From IMG/VR virus record IMGVR_UViG_3300043464_002495, positions 1-44,894 of that record: a stretch of 44,894 nucleotides of DNA; one strand, given 5' to 3'. Both the position numbers and the translations under genes were made by a program. Below, piece by piece: positions 7,060-15,574 of this stretch. Source of the stretch: a virus. Under the pieces are notes generated by a model. The model was not told the DNA's origin and ran no database searches. It worked only from the letters and a program-made list of their open reading frames with translations. Position 1 is the first letter of the stretch, and every line of letters begins with the position of its first letter.

Positions 7060-9024
7060 TCACCACCATTTTCCACCACCTGATAAACCTAAAGATTTAG
7101 CGTATCTAGGTAATCTACAAGCCCAATAACCTGCTTTTGTTTTATCATTCTTTTGTTCACAATTATGTCTGTCAGCAAAAGCTTTTCTAGCTTTAGGGTC
7201 TTTTAATTTAACAGCCAATTTACCACCACCAGATTTGGCACCAAAAGAAACTTTAATCACATTTCCTTTATCATTCTTTGTATATACATAGAATTTTTTA
7301 GAACCACCTCTTTTAGGTTTATTTAATGGAACATTTTTACCTTTATATTTAGCTTCAGTTAAAATACTAACTTCCGCACCTTCTTCATAAAGAATGTCCA
7401 ACCAAACCACTCTACCTTCGTAGACAGCTCTTTTACCAATATCTGTTGATATTAGTTCTTGTTCTGTTTCGGAAAGTTCCAACTCACCTTTATTATATAA
7501 ACCCCTAACTTCATTTATCAATTTGAAGTAAGATTCTGAACCATACCTATAAATGTTTTCTGTTAAAGGTATGTTATGTTCTAAATGATAATCTAATCCT
7601 TCTGACATAGCTTTTTTCCCCCAAGATTTACCTTTTGATTTTTTATACTTCTTACAAGAACCTGCTGTAGGTCTACAAGCTGGGTATTTACTTCTTTTCT
7701 CCCCTTCTTTTCTACCACAAGGTTTGCATTTAGTTCTCCCTGTTTCTTTATCTTTTCTACAAGTGTTACAATCAACCCAACCACCTGTAGAACCTTTAGC
7801 CCCTTTTCTTTTGAACCAATCTCTTAAGTTTGATTCGGAACCAGGTTTTGATGTAAGTTTTCTTTTTTCAGTTATTAATTCATCAATGTTAAAAACTTCT
7901 TCATTTTTTTTACGCCCTTGACAATGAGCTCTTTGTGAAAACCCTTTTGGGTTATTACAGTCAATACTATCTTTATATTCTTTAGACCATTTTTCATCAA
8001 TCACCGTTTCATTAACAGAACTATTAATAATTTTTTTATAATCTTCTTTTATTTTGTTAATTCTGTCTAACCAGCCATCTTTAATTGTCCCATCAGTGAC
8101 AAATCGATTAACTCTTGGTTCTATATAAATTAAAAAGTCTCTTACTATACCTAAAAGTGTGGAAAGTAACTTTGGATTATTTGAAATAGTATTCATATTA
8201 TCCTTAAGAAAATCAAAATAAGTTTGTCCGTTTATTATCGGTTTTCTAAGTTGTTGCATCATAAGAGTTAATTTTTTTGTTGCATCACCATCTACACCCA
8301 TTTTTGTTATTTGACTAAAATTTAAAGATATTAAGGTTCCAAAATCAATTAAAAAATCTTTCACAAAAGTGGTGTTAACTTTATCTTCCGATTCGTTTGT
8401 ACTATTACCCCAATTGTCAGCACCTACTTTTCTACATTTTGATAATGCCCCAGAAGCGTAAGCTGAAGGCCAAACATCATACCTACTTTTTACTTTGTAA
8501 TAACAAGCATCTCTTTTTTTCTTTTTCTTTTTCTTTCTTCTTTTTCTTTCAAAAAGAAGTTGGTCTTTAATGGATTCTTTAATTATATATTCTTCTTTCA
8601 CAGCCTTAAAACTTGGTTCTTTGTTAGCCGGAACTTCAATCGTTTTTGGTGATTTCTCTCCCTTTAAGTTTATTGTATATTTTCTTTTATCGGTAAATGT
8701 TATTTTATTTTTATCATCATCTACCTTCTCAATATCCATTTTTAATTTAGGTCCATCACTAGATTTTATTCTATGTATTTGGTTATCGCCTAAATATTCA
8801 CCTTGTATAATGGCGTTTTTACCGTCTTCACTTCTTTTATTTGAAAATGGTTTTTCTTTAAAAAAATCATTTCTTAAACCAATCACCTCACAATCACCAC
8901 CAATTGTAGCTGAAATCATGTCATCATTGTATTGACCACCAGATTTACCGCATTCACATTTCCTCCACTCAGTATGGACTAATCTAACAACATCACCACA
9001 AGTATTACATTTGATAAGTTTCAT
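7060..9024 (-). CDS. Large multi-domain structural-type protein with zinc ribbon, poly-Lys and DUF5872-like segment, 654 aa
   Basis: Domains in order: an N-terminal zinc ribbon (CNTCGDVVRLVHTEWRKCEC, residues 6-26); a Lys/Arg block of about ten residues near 165 followed by ACYYKVKSRYDVWPSAYASG; a helical middle; CNNPKGFSQRAHCQGRKK near 355; NLRDWFKRKGAKGSTGGWVD with a Cys-rich CRKDKETGRTKCKPCGRK region as in DUF5872; and a C-terminal basic module ending in AFADRHNCEQKNDKTKAGYW ACR. Such modules recur in virion or prohead-core-like proteins of marine T4-like phages. It lacks the leader but is co-transcribed with leader genes. I infer a structural or scaffold-type DNA-binding role. Confidence 0.6.
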   Translation of the reverse strand: MKLIKCNTCGDVVRLVHTEWRKCECGKSGGQYNDDMISATIGGDCEVIGLRNDFFKEKPFSNKRSEDGKNAIIQGEYLGDNQIHRIKSSDGPKLKMDIEKVDDDKNKITFTDKRKYTINLKGEKSPKTIEVPANKEPSFKAVKEEYIIKESIKDQLLFERKRRKKKKKKKRDACYYKVKSRYDVWPSAYASGALSKCRKVGADNWGNSTNESEDKVNTTFVKDFLIDFGTLISLNFSQITKMGVDGDATKKLTLMMQQLRKPIINGQTYFDFLKDNMNTISNNPKLLSTLLGIVRDFLIYIEPRVNRFVTDGTIKDGWLDRINKIKEDYKKIINSSVNETVIDEKWSKEYKDSIDCNNPKGFSQRAHCQGRKKNEEVFNIDELITEKRKLTSKPGSESNLRDWFKRKGAKGSTGGWVDCNTCRKDKETGRTKCKPCGRKEGEKRSKYPACRPTAGSCKKYKKSKGKSWGKKAMSEGLDYHLEHNIPLTENIYRYGSESYFKLINEVRGLYNKGELELSETEQELISTDIGKRAVYEGRVVWLDILYEEGAEVSILTEAKYKGKNVPLNKPKRGGSKKFYVYTKNDKGNVIKVSFGAKSGGGKLAVKLKDPKARKAFADRHNCEQKNDKTKAGYWACRLPRYAKSLGLSGGGKWW

Positions 9025-9026
9025 TT

Positions 9027-9347
9027 TTACATTTCATCCATCATATCAATGTTACCCATGTCCATTGATTCCGTCCCAGAACCTTTAACTTCATTCATTA
9101 AGAAATCAAAAACTTGGTCCATATTATTTTTGGCTTCAGCAATGTGGTCTTGAGCCCAATCATGTCCGTTTTGAAGAATATCTTCTAACATATTAGGGTC
9201 CATCTCCAATAACATATCACATTGTCTTCTCATTTGTTCTAGATTGGAGAAGAACATATAACGTGAATTTTCTATTTCATGTTCTTTGATTACTTTTTTA
9301 ACTAATTTTTCTAAATCAGCCTCATTTAATCTAATTACTTTTTTCAT
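9027..9347 (-). CDS. Leader-bearing acidic helical protein, 106 aa
   Basis: The leader is extended: MKKVIRLNEADLEKLVKKVI then KEHEIENSR, so LEKLVKKVIKE replaces LIKKILKE. The body is helical, rich in Met and acidic residues, and ends SGTESMDMGNIDMMDEM. An ATATTTATAATA element lies upstream. It lies three bases before the large structural-type gene. Internal head protein is the best guess. Confidence 0.65.
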   Translation of the reverse strand: MKKVIRLNEADLEKLVKKVIKEHEIENSRYMFFSNLEQMRRQCDMLLEMDPNMLEDILQNGHDWAQDHIAEAKNNMDQVFDFLMNEVKGSGTESMDMGNIDMMDEM

Positions 9348-9369
9348 ATTTATATTTTTATTATAAATA

Positions 9370-9582
9370 TTACTCAGGTCTTTTAAATTTAATTATAACC
9401 CACACTAAATACAAAAACGATACAATTACATTAAGATAAGGAATGTAAAAAAATTTAGTAACATCTAAATAGGTTTCATCTTTTAAGTCGTAATCCATGA
9501 TTAAAGCCTTTTTTGTGAAGATATGTGATAAGGGAAAAGTTATAAGAATAGATAAAATCCAATAAAATATGGTCATTGTCAT
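9370..9582 (-). CDS. Small membrane protein, 70 aa
   Basis: Two hydrophobic segments are visible, at residues 3-22 (MTIFYWILSILITFPLSHIF) and 45-65 (FFYIPYLNVIVSFLYLVWVI), joined by a polar loop and ending in a basic tail (IKFKRPE). This is the shape of an inner-membrane phage protein such as a holin-associated or superinfection-exclusion factor, but no family is recognised. Confidence 0.6.
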   Translation of the reverse strand: MTMTIFYWILSILITFPLSHIFTKKALIMDYDLKDETYLDVTKFFYIPYLNVIVSFLYLVWVIIKFKRPE

Positions 9583-9613
9583 TTTAATTAAGCTTTCATT
9601 TATGTTATTTATT

Positions 9614-9624
9614 AATATTTATTA
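9614..9624 (+). promoter_or_regulatory. AATATTTATTA element (candidate late promoter)
   Basis: This element ends four bases before the ATG of the gene at 9629. The same element precedes many leader genes on both strands. It resembles, without matching, the T4 late box TATAAATA. If it is a -10 box the transcript would be leaderless or nearly so. Confidence 0.45.
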
Positions 9625-9628
9625 ATGT

Positions 9629-10291
9629 ATGAAAAAATTATCTAAAATAAAGTTAAATATAATAGAAGAACAACTATATATTGAAGGTTTGGTAAACGAG
9701 ATGTATCAAAATATAGCTACTTATGGTGAAAAACCATCAGATATAAAACTTATGATAGAATCTGAAAAAAAAGGTGACAATATAAAAGGGGTTGTTGATG
9801 AGATAGCTACTGATTTAAAATTGGCACCAGGTTTAATATTTACCTTTGGTACAGGTATTACTGCTTTTATTGAACCTGTTAACGAATTATTAACTGGTTC
9901 TGGTTTTAATTTAAACGAAAAAGATATTATTTTATTAATAATAACATCTATAGCTCTTTTATTAAACAATCCCGATAGTAAGAAGTTGGTTGGACATGTT
10001 AAAGAAAAAGGTTTATATTCAGCTTTAAATGGTGTTAAAGATTTAATTTCTACAACTAAGGAAGTTATAAATGCCGTAGTTAAAAATACTGCTGGTACGG
10101 CTTATTCTTTATCAGATATATTAGCTTTTACCTTTTTACTTAATCCAGTAACAAAGATAATTAATGAACTAATCTTAAATCACGGAATAACTGTAAATTC
10201 AGTAAATGAATTATTTAAAGGTTTATTGTTTGCTACGATAACTTATTCAGTTAAATCCGTTCTAAAAAGAATTAAAAATAAATTTAGTTAA
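9629..10291 (+). CDS. Leader-bearing hydrophobic protein, 220 aa
   Basis: The N-terminus MKKLSKIKLNIIEEQLYIEG contains a leader-like basic segment with two possible cleavage sites (NIIE|E, LYIE|G). Three hydrophobic stretches follow at about residues 68-85, 96-114 and 160-175 (ILAFTFLLNPVTKIINELIL). It may be a membrane-active internal protein that helps DNA entry. It is one of the few plus-strand genes here and faces the minus-strand gene at 10288, with stop codons overlapping. Confidence 0.6.
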   Translation: MKKLSKIKLNIIEEQLYIEGLVNEMYQNIATYGEKPSDIKLMIESEKKGDNIKGVVDEIATDLKLAPGLIFTFGTGITAFIEPVNELLTGSGFNLNEKDIILLIITSIALLLNNPDSKKLVGHVKEKGLYSALNGVKDLISTTKEVINAVVKNTAGTAYSLSDILAFTFLLNPVTKIINELILNHGITVNSVNELFKGLLFATITYSVKSVLKRIKNKFS

Positions 10292-10521
10292 GCTTTTTTT
10301 ATTACCTCACTAATAAAAGACCTTAGTTTACCTTCAACAAAAATTTCCACAATAGGAACATTTTTTCCGTGATATTTTTTTATCATATTCATATCTGTCA
10401 TTGGAACTTGTTCAAAAGGTAGGTAATACATGTCAGCAATTGTTCCTTTAATAGGTGGATTATAATTGGTTACTAAAACCTCATCATTTATTCTAAAATT
10501 TTCTATGTTAGCTTTTTTCAT
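10288..10521 (-). CDS. Hypothetical SH3-like protein, 77 aa
   Basis: I use the ATG at 10521 (MKKANIENFRINDEVLVTNY); a start six codons upstream is possible and would increase the overlap with the previous gene. The segment INDEVLVTNYNPPIKGTIADMYY looks like a small barrel of the KOW/SH3 type. Function unknown. Confidence 0.6.
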   Translation of the reverse strand: MKKANIENFRINDEVLVTNYNPPIKGTIADMYYLPFEQVPMTDMNMIKKYHGKNVPIVEIFVEGKLRSFISEVIKKA

Positions 10522-11059
10522 TTTTATCAGTATTTTCAAAATATAATCTAGACATACGAAGATCTGTTGAATTCTCAGTTATAGGAATTAATTCTCCATC
10601 GTAGTATATCTCACAATATAATGACGATACCAATAAATTGTCAACTTTATTATTAATATCTTTTTTTACTAAAGATAATTTAGATAAATCAAATTTACCA
10701 TCAATAATAAAAATAGTATCTAAAAATATACCTTCTTGGTGTTGCACAGAAGTTATAACAACATCTTTTGTTTTAGGGTATTTTAATAACTTACTTTCAC
10801 TCTCCACAAGTGTTTCAAAAACTCCTATTGCAGTTTCAACAATAGTAACACCCTCAACATCTATCTTAACATCTCCTTTGATTAAACCACAAACTTGTGT
10901 TTCTTTCTTTATATTTACTTCTTTTTTTATCTCTTCAAATAAGTTTTTTTGCCATATATTATCAAATGATTTTTCTAATTTTAAATAATCTCCATTATCT
11001 ACAGTTCCTCTGTTTATTTCGCAACCGTAACCTTCCATGGTTATTCTTACAATTTCCAT
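10508..11059 (-). CDS. Hypothetical protein, 183 aa
   Basis: A soluble alpha/beta protein (MEIVRITMEGYGCEINRGTV...) with an N-terminal half rich in beta strands and a helical centre. I do not recognise it. It is the first gene of a two-gene minus-strand unit and overlaps the following gene by 14 nt. No leader or signal peptide. Confidence 0.7.
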   Translation of the reverse strand: MEIVRITMEGYGCEINRGTVDNGDYLKLEKSFDNIWQKNLFEEIKKEVNIKKETQVCGLIKGDVKIDVEGVTIVETAIGVFETLVESESKLLKYPKTKDVVITSVQHQEGIFLDTIFIIDGKFDLSKLSLVKKDINNKVDNLLVSSLYCEIYYDGELIPITENSTDLRMSRLYFENTDKNEKS

Positions 11060-11175
11060 AGCTATCGTTTTTATACAACAAATTAGTTTGATTTATATAA
11101 TGAGTAAGGGTTCTCATCACTTAGATTTTTTTATATAAATATCAAAAAAGTTTTGTTTATATTGACTTTTATATT

Positions 11176-11183
11176 TATATTTG
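11176..11183 (+). promoter_or_regulatory. Host-type -7 element TATATTTG
   Basis: The plus strand reads TTATATTTGTAAGAC, the recurring Bacteroidetes-type promoter in this window, 28 nt upstream of the lipoprotein start at 11212. Confidence 0.65.
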
Positions 11184-11211
11184 TAAGACAAATCATAAAA
11201 ACATCACATAC

Positions 11212-12135
11212 ATGAAAATTTCAACATTTATCAAAAGCATTTTTTTCTTAACAATTATTTTTTTAACATTTTCTTGTAAAAAAGAAGATATTCAAAAACC
11301 TAACAATACCATAGTTGTTAATGACACAATCTATGATTTCATGGATATTGATTGGGTTTTGTCGTCAGGTCGTTTGTATACTCAAAACTTGGATAACGGT
11401 TCCAAAAAATTGTATGACCATTTCGGTAACGTCCAAAATCAAAGTTCTTTGGACCCCTTTAATGGTTCTGTAATCCCTTTTGATGATATTATAAAAGACG
11501 TAACTATTTGGAGATTTACTTCTTCTAATTTTATTTTAAACGGTAGTATTTTTTATGATTTTACACACACTAATAATACTATTTGTGTTATTGGTATGGA
11601 AAATGGTTCAACAAGACCTATTACTATTATTGACCTAAATAATACTACAATGACAGTTAAGGTTAATGAAGATTATGTTTCTGAAGCTGGTGTAAATTAT
11701 AAAATATTTACTACATTAACTTTTGTAAAACAAGGCCAAACTTGTAATGGATGTGAACCGAATGCCATCTCAGGTTATGTATACAGTGGTGTTATTAACA
11801 ATACTACTTCACAAAATAGTCTTGTTGGTACTAAATGGGTTGTGACTAAGTTTTATGATGGTTTTTCAAATAATTACCCAAATGATACTTTGTTTTTTAT
11901 TTCTTCTATACAATATAAAATAAATGGTGGTACAAGTAATAACTATACGGCTACATCTGGTTTTGGGAACAATATGACCACTCTTAGTTTGTACGGATTT
12001 TATACCATTGGTGGTGATTATAGCGGAATGGTTCCTAATAGTTTTGTAACTGATGGGCAGGTCAACTCAATTACCTTCACAGATTTATTTGGTGTTAATA
12101 ATGATAAAATTGTATGGATGACTAGGGTTCAATAA
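11212..12135 (+). CDS. Secreted lipoprotein, 307 aa
   Basis: The N-terminus has a basic start, a hydrophobic core (IKSIFFLTIIFLTFSC) and a lipobox LTFS|C followed by KKEDIQ, so it is a signal-peptidase-II lipoprotein. The rest is rich in Asn, Thr and Gly with beta-sandwich character and a CNGCEPN patch. It resembles anonymous Bacteroidetes lipoproteins. A host-type promoter precedes it and a terminator follows. A phage-encoded surface or periplasmic lipoprotein could block receptors or superinfection; this is inference. Confidence 0.75.
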   Translation: MKISTFIKSIFFLTIIFLTFSCKKEDIQKPNNTIVVNDTIYDFMDIDWVLSSGRLYTQNLDNGSKKLYDHFGNVQNQSSLDPFNGSVIPFDDIIKDVTIWRFTSSNFILNGSIFYDFTHTNNTICVIGMENGSTRPITIIDLNNTTMTVKVNEDYVSEAGVNYKIFTTLTFVKQGQTCNGCEPNAISGYVYSGVINNTTSQNSLVGTKWVVTKFYDGFSNNYPNDTLFFISSIQYKINGGTSNNYTATSGFGNNMTTLSLYGFYTIGGDYSGMVPNSFVTDGQVNSITFTDLFGVNNDKIVWMTRVQ

Positions 12136-12168
12136 AAAGGGGGGAATTAATTTTCCTCCCTTCTTTTT
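12136..12168. terminator. Bidirectional terminator between convergent genes
   Basis: AAGGGGGGAATTAATTTTCCTC followed by CCTT and T-rich sequence forms a stem readable from both strands, between the lipoprotein stop and the end of the bS21 gene (overlapping its last codons). Confidence 0.6.
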
Positions 12169-12335
12169 TTCTCTTTATAAATACCCTTCTTTTTTTCTCT
12201 TCTTTTTCTAACAGACTCCTTTTCAAATTCTTTTCTATCGTTTAGTTCGTTCATTTGACGTGTGCGAATAATTTTACCTTTATACTCTTTTAAGGCTCTT
12301 TCTATATTACCTTTATTTACGTGTGTGATTAACAT
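12147..12335 (-). CDS. rpsU: Phage-encoded ribosomal protein bS21
   Basis: The 62-residue protein has the full bS21 layout: MLITHVNKGNIERALKEYKG, then an Arg/Lys-rich FEKESVRKRREKKKGIYKEK tail. Residues NIERALK and the F-x-K-x-S-x-x-R-R stretch are the family signature, and the length equals the Bacteroidetes form. bS21 sits on the 30S platform near the 3' end of 16S rRNA; in flavobacteria it helps hide the anti-Shine-Dalgarno sequence. A phage copy could replace the host protein and steer ribosomes toward phage mRNAs. Large phages are known to carry bS21. It is followed by a terminator shared with the lipoprotein gene. Confidence 0.85.
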   Translation of the reverse strand: MLITHVNKGNIERALKEYKGKIIRTRQMNELNDRKEFEKESVRKRREKKKGIYKEKKRREEN

Positions 12336-12349
12336 ATCTAAAAATTTTA

Positions 12350-13711
12350 TTATCTAAGTGAAACATTTTTTTCACGGTCATAAAAGACCAAATTATCACC
12401 TTTTATTTTTTCCCTTATTTTTTCTAATTTTTCATTTAGTTTACCAACTTGGTTTCTTACCTCAGTTCTTTTTTGTATTATCTGATCTTCAAAATTTCTT
12501 GATTTTTCAAGTTGTTCTACTAACCAATCGTATTGTTCAGATTCACCTTCTACATCACGGTCAAAATTACCAATAGCGTTTCTTAAATTATTTCTAACAG
12601 TAGTAATCCTGTCTTTTTGATAATATAATCTATTATCTTCATCACTTAGTTCACTTATTTTTGTTTCTAATTCTTCCCTTTCTTTTACATCACTTGAAAA
12701 ATCACCCAAAGAATCATAGTATTTACCCATAGCTTCTTTGGTGTACTTAGACATCACTTCTTTTAGTTTAGCAATAGTTTCTTCACCTTTTTTCCTCTGA
12801 CCCCTACCAGGACCACCCAAATATTTTTTTACAACCGATTCAGGTTTATTATGATCAGCAACATTCCAGTAATCAATAGTAGCATTTTCTGGTTCAGCCC
12901 CAGCTAAAAACTCTTCTTTACTCATTCTTGAGGCTGTGTTTAATGACTCATTACCATAATTTGAAAATCTAGCTTTAAATGGTCGATAATGAATTGCTAC
13001 CTTGTAATAAGTTGGTGTATCCATACTATTGGTTGGAGCAATTCTTCTTTTATCAACTAAAAAGAAAATAGGACCTTGTGTAAAATAGTTTTCAAAGTAA
13101 CTAGAAGTGTTTCTCATTGTTACACACCATCTAGTATTAGAACCATATCTACAAGATGCCTTATGTGTTTTAGGCATCAATAATAAGAAATCATCATCTT
13201 CATAAACTTTATCGACCCCCGTTTCCTTTTGTTCTTTTCTAGAAAGTTTTAGTTTTGCTTGATTAGACGCTTCTTCTAGTTCACTTAAATCAACAAATTG
13301 ATTAATGTCTTTTTTCTCAAACTTTGAAGGATTTTTATGGAAGTATTCTAAATCGTCTTGGGCTTTCAATAATTGATCTCTACCTATATTTTTAACTATA
13401 GATCCTCTAATATTTCTATTATCTACCCATCTAGGATCGACAGAAGTCGTTGGTACTTGATCTATTGTCCAATAATACCATCCCTCAGCTTCACGAGCAT
13501 TATCTCTAAACCACTTGATTGTCTTTGGTAACAATTGTTTAGCTAACCACTCAAGATACTTGTTATTTCCTGAAGGGTCAATCTCAGATAATTGGTCAAC
13601 AGCATCCCATGTAGGTTGTGGGTATTTAGCTTTAACATCTTCTAATCTACCTTCCACTAAAAGGTTTTCAACCCTTTCTAATATAATATCTGTTATTTTA
13701 TTACTATTCAT
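12350..13711 (-). CDS. Leader-bearing YG-x-WC-motif protein, paralog of 21241-22656
   Basis: Start at 13711 gives MNSNKITDIILERVENLLVE then GRLEDVKAKYPQ, a double leader with sites IILE|R and LLVE|G. Shared with the protein at 21241 are EIDPSGNNKYLEWLAKQ (near residue 45) and ASCRYGSNTRWCVTM (near 190), followed by an F-x-x-F block; these look like one domain with a conserved Cys-Trp-Cys core. The C-terminal third is a long coiled coil (LETKISELSDEDNRLYYQKD onward). Function unknown. A late-type element lies just upstream. Confidence 0.65.
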   Translation of the reverse strand: MNSNKITDIILERVENLLVEGRLEDVKAKYPQPTWDAVDQLSEIDPSGNNKYLEWLAKQLLPKTIKWFRDNAREAEGWYYWTIDQVPTTSVDPRWVDNRNIRGSIVKNIGRDQLLKAQDDLEYFHKNPSKFEKKDINQFVDLSELEEASNQAKLKLSRKEQKETGVDKVYEDDDFLLLMPKTHKASCRYGSNTRWCVTMRNTSSYFENYFTQGPIFFLVDKRRIAPTNSMDTPTYYKVAIHYRPFKARFSNYGNESLNTASRMSKEEFLAGAEPENATIDYWNVADHNKPESVVKKYLGGPGRGQRKKGEETIAKLKEVMSKYTKEAMGKYYDSLGDFSSDVKEREELETKISELSDEDNRLYYQKDRITTVRNNLRNAIGNFDRDVEGESEQYDWLVEQLEKSRNFEDQIIQKRTEVRNQVGKLNEKLEKIREKIKGDNLVFYDREKNVSLR

Positions 13712-13713
13712 AC

Positions 13714-13723
13714 TAATAAATAT
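13714..13723 (-). promoter_or_regulatory. ATATTTATTA element (candidate late promoter)
   Basis: On the minus strand ATATTTATTAGT lies immediately before the ATG of the YG-x-WC protein, as in the other leader genes. Confidence 0.4.
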
Positions 13724-13732
13724 CACAATGAA

Positions 13733-13757
13733 CTAAAAAAAGAGGGTTAGAACCCTA
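13733..13757 (-). terminator. Intrinsic terminator
   Basis: On the minus strand AGGGTTCTAACCCT is followed by CTTTTTTT, directly after the stop of the nucleotidyltransferase-like gene. Confidence 0.65.
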
Positions 13758-13758
13758 T

Positions 13759-15222
13759 TTAAAAGTCTAAATCTAAAGAATAAGTAATTTTATTTTTAAA
13801 TCTGTGTCTTAAAACATTTTTGTTTGGGTAATGTTTAATCCAAGTGTTGTTTAAGGCGTTTTTAAACTTTTTAATTTTTTCACCATAATTAAAAGTACTA
13901 TCATTCTTATTGTTTCTAATTTGTTTTACTTCAACAACTCTTCTAATTACTTTATCAAATAGACTCATTTTAAAGTTACCATTTTCACCAACAAAATATT
14001 TTTTAATAAATTCAAACATTTTAATGTGATCCTTAATATTATCCGTTAAAAATATTAATGGGTCAACAAATATTTCACTTCTAACATATTCTGTGTGCTG
14101 AGAAATTTTATTAATATCTTCTTCAGTATAGTCACAATCAAAGTATTTAGGTGCATAATATAAAATGTTAATAAAATCTGTTAATAAAGGGTTATTGAAG
14201 TAGGTCGCACCTCTATCTGAATACATTATACTGGCATTAAAAATTTCTTCCCCCGATTTGTTTTTATAGAAATCAACCAAAGTGTTAAAAACTTTTTTGT
14301 TTTTACCTCTAACAAAAATATCCCAAAAAATAATTAACTGTTCTTGTGAAAAATATTTAGACCTATAAAAAAAAGAAAAATAGTTGTTAACTACGAAATC
14401 TTTAACATTATAGTTAAAAATATTTTGGTTGCTATTTGGGTGTGGTGTTTTAAACGTAAAATATTTTAAAACCAAATCACGATATATTTTTGTTTTTTCA
14501 AACCATTCAGGTCCGATTGATTTATTTGTGGTGATAAAAAACGAGTGTTGTATTAACTCCATCTCATTATCAAGATTCGACGTGTCACTTTTTAGTTCTT
14601 CACATTTGTTATGTAATCTGATAGTAGTTTGTAATGGTTGTGACGTATTGGTTACTTCTATTTTATGTGTGAATAGGAAATCGATAAATTGTTCAGTATA
14701 TATAATCTTATTGTTGATTCTATCTAGACCTGCCATACAACAATTTAAGTCAAAAACACCCAATAGTTCCTTATAGTAATTTACTTCATTAAAGTTATTA
14801 TTATTAGGTGAATAAACATTGATGGTAACCTTATTAATATCACCAAAACGTTCACTGCTAACCATTTTTATGTGTTCACCATTAGAACCTATCCAAGCTC
14901 TACCGTAACTATCTAAATGTATACCTACATTATCTGTGATATTATTATTAATAAAATTACCCACATCATAGATGTCTAAAAAATAACTATTAATGTGTGA
15001 GAAATTAAATAAATCAATATCATTTATTACAGGTACATCAAATTTAGATTTGTTTAATAGATAATAAATGGTGTTAGCTATTGACCCACCAGCCATAAAA
15101 TAATGCATGGGATAATCACCAATCCCACAACCCCTATTTTCGGATTCGTGATTGATGATTCCCAAGACCTGATTAAAGGTCTCCTCACTGTTCAAAAATT
15201 TTATGATTTCTTCTCTACTCAT
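13759..15222 (-). CDS. Nucleotidyltransferase-fold protein, 487 aa
   Basis: Residues 43-75 read YFMAGGSIANTIYYLL ... INDIDLF: a G-G-S helix followed by D-x-D, the active-site arrangement of the polymerase-beta-type nucleotidyltransferase superfamily. A third carboxylate may lie in VTINVYSP or GVFDLNCC. The C-terminal 250 residues are helical and unknown. It has no packaging leader. It overlaps the preceding 84-aa gene by one base. Its substrate could be RNA, tRNA or protein; the tRNA wealth of the window makes RNA attractive, but that is only a guess. Confidence 0.55.
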   Translation of the reverse strand: MSREEIIKFLNSEETFNQVLGIINHESENRGCGIGDYPMHYFMAGGSIANTIYYLLNKSKFDVPVINDIDLFNFSHINSYFLDIYDVGNFINNNITDNVGIHLDSYGRAWIGSNGEHIKMVSSERFGDINKVTINVYSPNNNNFNEVNYYKELLGVFDLNCCMAGLDRINNKIIYTEQFIDFLFTHKIEVTNTSQPLQTTIRLHNKCEELKSDTSNLDNEMELIQHSFFITTNKSIGPEWFEKTKIYRDLVLKYFTFKTPHPNSNQNIFNYNVKDFVVNNYFSFFYRSKYFSQEQLIIFWDIFVRGKNKKVFNTLVDFYKNKSGEEIFNASIMYSDRGATYFNNPLLTDFINILYYAPKYFDCDYTEEDINKISQHTEYVRSEIFVDPLIFLTDNIKDHIKMFEFIKKYFVGENGNFKMSLFDKVIRRVVEVKQIRNNKNDSTFNYGEKIKKFKNALNNTWIKHYPNKNVLRHRFKNKITYSLDLDF

Positions 15223-15476
15223 TACTGAATATTATAAACCTGACGAAAATTTTCACCCAAAAGTTCTTTAGCTTTAGATACAGCTAAATCTTTTGTTTTA
15301 AAACCCCTTTCAATCACTTTTTTAGCGTGTACCAAATTATATTCAGTGGAAGCTACATCAGCTTTAGCATAATTGTATTTACTAGTTTTCTTTGGTTTAA
15401 ATGAGTCCTTTGCGTAGATGTCATAAAAACCTACTTTACAGATGTAACGTCCTTTGTTTCCTGATTTTGTTGCCAT
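15222..15476 (-). CDS. Hypothetical basic protein, 84 aa
   Basis: A small, Lys-rich protein (MATKSGNKGRYICKVGFYDI...) with a helical C-terminal half (AKKVIERGFKTKDLAVSKAK) that looks like a DNA- or RNA-binding fold, though I recognise no family. A host-type promoter lies 38 nt upstream, so it is probably expressed early, together with the nucleotidyltransferase-like gene. Confidence 0.65.
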   Translation of the reverse strand: MATKSGNKGRYICKVGFYDIYAKDSFKPKKTSKYNYAKADVASTEYNLVHAKKVIERGFKTKDLAVSKAKELLGENFRQVYNIQ

Positions 15477-15513
15477 AATTTTTTTGTTTATGTTTAAATG
15501 ATTAATACTTGTA

Positions 15514-15521
15514 CAAATATA
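15514..15521 (-). promoter_or_regulatory. Host-type -7 element TATATTTG
   Basis: The minus strand reads TATTATATTTGTAC, upstream of the 84-aa gene. Confidence 0.6.
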
Positions 15522-15574
15522 ATAATAATTTTATAATTAAAAACAAAAGGTGGAAAAATTTTCCATTTTTTTTA

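Noticed and set aside
7593-7784. 63-codon frame inside the 654-aa gene
   Set aside because: Same-strand shadow of a Lys-rich coding region; overlaps the Cys-rich DUF5872-like segment in another frame.
8505-8560. Sequencing artefact in the poly-Lys/Arg tract
   Set aside because: The frame stays open on both sides with family-like motifs (ACYYKVKSRYDVWPSAYASG), so the tract is probably real.
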